Source: Desmodesmus armatus (taxonomy: Eukaryota; Chlorophyta; Chlorophyceae; Sphaeropleales; Scenedesmaceae). From it: a DNA stretch of 64,000 bases. Shown piece by piece: positions 61,832-64,000 of this stretch. Each line of letters opens with the position of its first letter. The stretch's first letter is position 1. The position numbers and the translations under genes are program-made. The notes under the pieces were generated by a model, which saw nothing but the letters and a program-made list of their open reading frames with translations, did no database searches and was not told where the DNA came from. The stretch spans positions 434,001 through 498,000 of the forward strand of contig VIIQ02000600.1 in the NCBI GenBank assembly GCA_007449985.2, read 5' to 3'.

Positions 61832-64000
61832 ATGCGGCAGCTGCTGAGGCTTCAGGTCAACCTTACGGGGCTGTTTCAATCGTCTCAACGGATGTATACA
61901 AGAGCGCAGGGTGTTGCAGGAGCAGCAGCAGCAGCAGCTGGCTGGCAGTGCCCACAGCTGCTGGCACCTGTGCGACCTTTCACTCTTCACCACGGAGCTG
62001 TGCAGCCTTTCATCAGCTGCTGCCCTGTCTCACAAGGCAGTAGAGGCTATGCACAAAGTGCTGCTGCTGTCGAGGCTGTTAGCAGCAACAGGCGCAAAGC
62101 CAGCCCTCCACAGGCATATGGTGCAGAGCAGATTCAGGTGCGTATGCATGCATGCATGCACGTACATGCAGCTGCAGTGATCCCAGGCTCTAGCGGCTAG
62201 CAGCACCTCTGCAGTGCAAACAGCCATGGTGACACACAGTTTGTTTATGATCGCTGTCTGGCGCTGCATCAAGGCAGGGTCATCCAGCCCACACCAACCC
62301 CTGAAGGCAGCAACAATGTTGCTCCAGGGCCCACATGGGCAGGCAGTGCAAGCGCTCCCATCAGCAACGCCACCGCTAGCAGCAGCTAGCTGTCGCTCCC
62401 TACCTATCTTCACCCTCTGCCCACCTAGCCTCCCCATGGCAGCTGTGAGCGTTGGACTCCTTATGCAAGTTGGCACAACCGAAGGGGTGCATGCTGACCT
62501 TGCGCATCCTCATACCCCCTTTGCCCCTCCCCTCCCCTGCACCCACATAGGCCCAACGAGCTAGCTATACTCACCACTTTGCCCTTTCCCTTTCCCTGCA
62601 TCCACTCACCTCTGCACCCCCCCTTGCACCATGTCACAGGTGATGGAGGGCCTTGACCGTGTGTGCATGTAAGCCCGCAAACCCAGCCCAGCCCTCCTCC
62701 CCTGCACTGCATGCCCCCTTCCCTCCTGTTGTACTTGCGCTTAGGGCCTTGACCCTGTGCGCAAGCATCTAGGCATGTATGACCGCACACCACAACCCAA
62801 CCCTCCGTACTCCAACACCCCGTGCCCCCTTCGCTCCTGTCTCAAAGGTGCTGGAGGGTCTTGACCCTGTGCGCAAGCGCCCCGGCATGTACATTGGTTC
62901 AAAGTCCACCTCCACCCCCCCTTGAAACCCTTTCCTTTCCCCTTGTCCCCCCTGCGCTGCCCCGGCACTCCCCCCATCCCCGCCTTCATCAACGTGACAG
63001 GTGCTGGAGGGGCTTGACCCTGTGCGCAAGCGTCCCGGCATGTACATCGGCAGCACAGGCCCCCGTGGGCTGCACCACCTGCTGTGGGAGGTGCTGGACA
63101 ACGCAGTGGACGAGGTGCAGGGCGGCTTTGGGGACGTGGTCACGGTGGAAGTCGACGTGGGGACACAGCAGGTCACCATCACTGACAACGGCAGGTGGGC
63201 GGCAGGACAACTCTGTTTTCTGTCTTCGGTTTTCAGGCGCACGTGCTGCTAAGCTGCCGCTGCTTGGCCTTCTGTTCTGCGCAGCAGATATGCACTGGCA
63301 TGATATGGGAGAGGAGCGTCCAAGCAAGCAGCAGCAGTCCAGTACAGCAAGTGTGCTGGCTTTGGGGTCACCTCTGCATGCTGCGGAGTGTCCCTCACTC
63401 TCTGCTGGGTTGGTCAGGCTGGCTGAGCCATTTGCGCCAGCTTCACAGCCGCAACCATACCATGCTGCTGGCTTCCTTTCTCCCTTGAGTGCTAGTGGAT
63501 TTACCTGAAGGCGAGCTGAGCGGGCTGCTGCCCTGCTCTGTTATTATGTTACAGAGGTATACCAACAGACCTGCACCCCGCCACCGGCAAGTCAGCGTTG
63601 GAGACGGTGCTGACAGTGCTGCCCTGCCCTGCTGTGCTGTGCTGTGCTGTCCTGCCGCAGAGGTATACCAACAGACCTGCACCCCGCCACCGGCAAGTCT
63701 GCGCTGGAGACGGTGCTGACAGTGCTGCATGCCGGCGGCAAGTTTGGTGGCGGGAGTGAGGATACCAATGGCAGCAGCAGCGGCTACCGCATGAGTGGCG
63801 GCCTGCACGGCGTCGGAATATCTGTCGTCAATGCGCTGAGTGCGGAGCTGCATGTGGAGGTGAGTGCGCATGAAACACAAGTCTTGAAGTCAACACTTCT
63901 TTGTGAATGTCAACATGATAGTCAACATGATATCTGCAATGGCGTTCAACAAAGAATGTTGGTTTGGCTGACTGGAGCTGAGCAGCTACAAGAGGGTCAG
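61832..64000 (+). CDS. GYRB: DNA gyrase subunit B, organelle-targeted (5' part; truncated at right edge)
   Basis: Three exons are inside the window: 61832-62137, 63001-63194 and 63661-63859, joined in consistent phase; a donor GTGAGT follows and the gene continues beyond 64000. Exon 1 encodes about 95 residues rich in Arg, Ser and Ala without acidic clusters, a plastid or mitochondrial transit peptide, ending AYGAEQIQ. The GHKL ATPase domain follows: [32 protein letters not shown] (catalytic Glu and Mg-binding Asn), [36 protein letters not shown] and [20 protein letters not shown] small insert ([10 protein letters not shown]) separates the last two motifs. Gyrase B drives ATP-dependent negative supercoiling of organelle DNA with gyrase A. 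Introns 1 and 2 contain partial copies of exons 2 and 3. Confidence 0.92.
62640..63000 (+). repeat. Three decayed partial copies of gyrB exon 2 inside intron 1
   Basis: Copies of the exon-2 start (ag, gtgctggaggggcttgaccc, tgtgcgcaagc, atgta) begin at about 62640, 62740 and 62847, upstream of the true exon at 63001. The third is nearly intact for about 50 nt (encoding [17 protein letters not shown]) and keeps an AG acceptor. The first two carry substitutions and stops. None has a usable downstream donor in frame, so they are read as non-functional. Confidence 0.85.
63555..63727 (+). repeat. Partial duplication of gyrB exon 3, 106-bp spacing
   Basis: The exon-3 start aggtataccaacagacctgc through gacggtgctgacagtgctgc occurs at 63555-63620 and again, as the real exon, from 63661. 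I count two differences. The upstream copy also has a tacag acceptor but runs into gctgt repeats instead of the rest of the exon. Confidence 0.9.

Noticed and set aside
1..64000. Search for CRISPR arrays, bacterial operons, insertion sequences, prophage or rRNA
   Set aside because: The window is eukaryotic nuclear DNA; tandem repeats seen are minisatellites without spacer structure, and no transposase or rRNA sequence was recognised.

Overview
The window looks like nuclear DNA of a chlorophycean (volvocine or Haematococcus-like) green alga. Genes are split into many short exons with GT-AG introns. Introns and 3' regions are TG-rich on the sense strand. Several genes are followed by TGTAA, the usual green-algal poly(A) signal. 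CAG/CTG runs are everywhere and encode poly-Gln, poly-Ala and poly-Ser. The protein set is plant-like: FYRN/FYRC and JmjC chromatin proteins, an organelle-type gyrase B, Rab geranylgeranyl transferase beta, a CREG protein and a receptor-like kinase. I read splice sites by eye from frame continuity and family resemblance; no transcript or database was consulted.

Layout. 364-8672 (-): a receptor-like kinase with signal peptide, fasciclin (FAS1) ectodomain, one membrane helix, TKL kinase domain and low-complexity tail that may run off the left edge. 9817-11913 (-): a membrane-anchored protein with two tandem cytochrome-b5-like/MAPR domains, divergent from 12146-13804 (+), a secreted CREG-like protein with a 14-nt micro-exon. 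13805-20784: about 7 kb without a gene, TG-rich on the minus strand, abutting the 3' end of 20785-23239 (-), a two-RRM RNA-binding protein. 23240-25351: non-coding, with an A+T-richer block. 25352-32694 (-): an 18-exon chromatin protein (CUE-like helix, AT-hooks, FYRN-FYRC, C-terminal U-box-like segment). It diverges from 33280-34844 (+), a SnoaL/DUF2358-like protein that appears frameshifted; a perfect 116-bp tandem duplication lies between them.

35770-38288 (-): an RNI-like leucine-rich-repeat protein, divergent from 38817-42633 (+), the complete nine-exon Rab geranylgeranyl transferase beta subunit. 42634-49255: mostly gene-poor, with a possible minus-strand exon (43729-44373) and a possibly decayed Cys-containing gene (44696-46730). 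49256-56700 (+): a large JmjC-domain protein with poly-Gln/poly-Ala segments, a long CTG repeat in one intron and degenerating copies of its 3' end downstream. 56701-61831: no recognisable gene. 61832 to the right edge (+): the start of an organelle-targeted DNA gyrase B. Its introns hold several decayed partial copies of the 5' ends of exons 2 and 3.

The genes form no pathway or operon; they are independent eukaryotic housekeeping, signalling and chromatin genes. The strongest recurrent theme beyond the genes is local tandem duplication: of exon 5' ends (gyrB), of a gene 3' end (JmjC), of a promoter segment (FYR gene) and of intron minisatellites.
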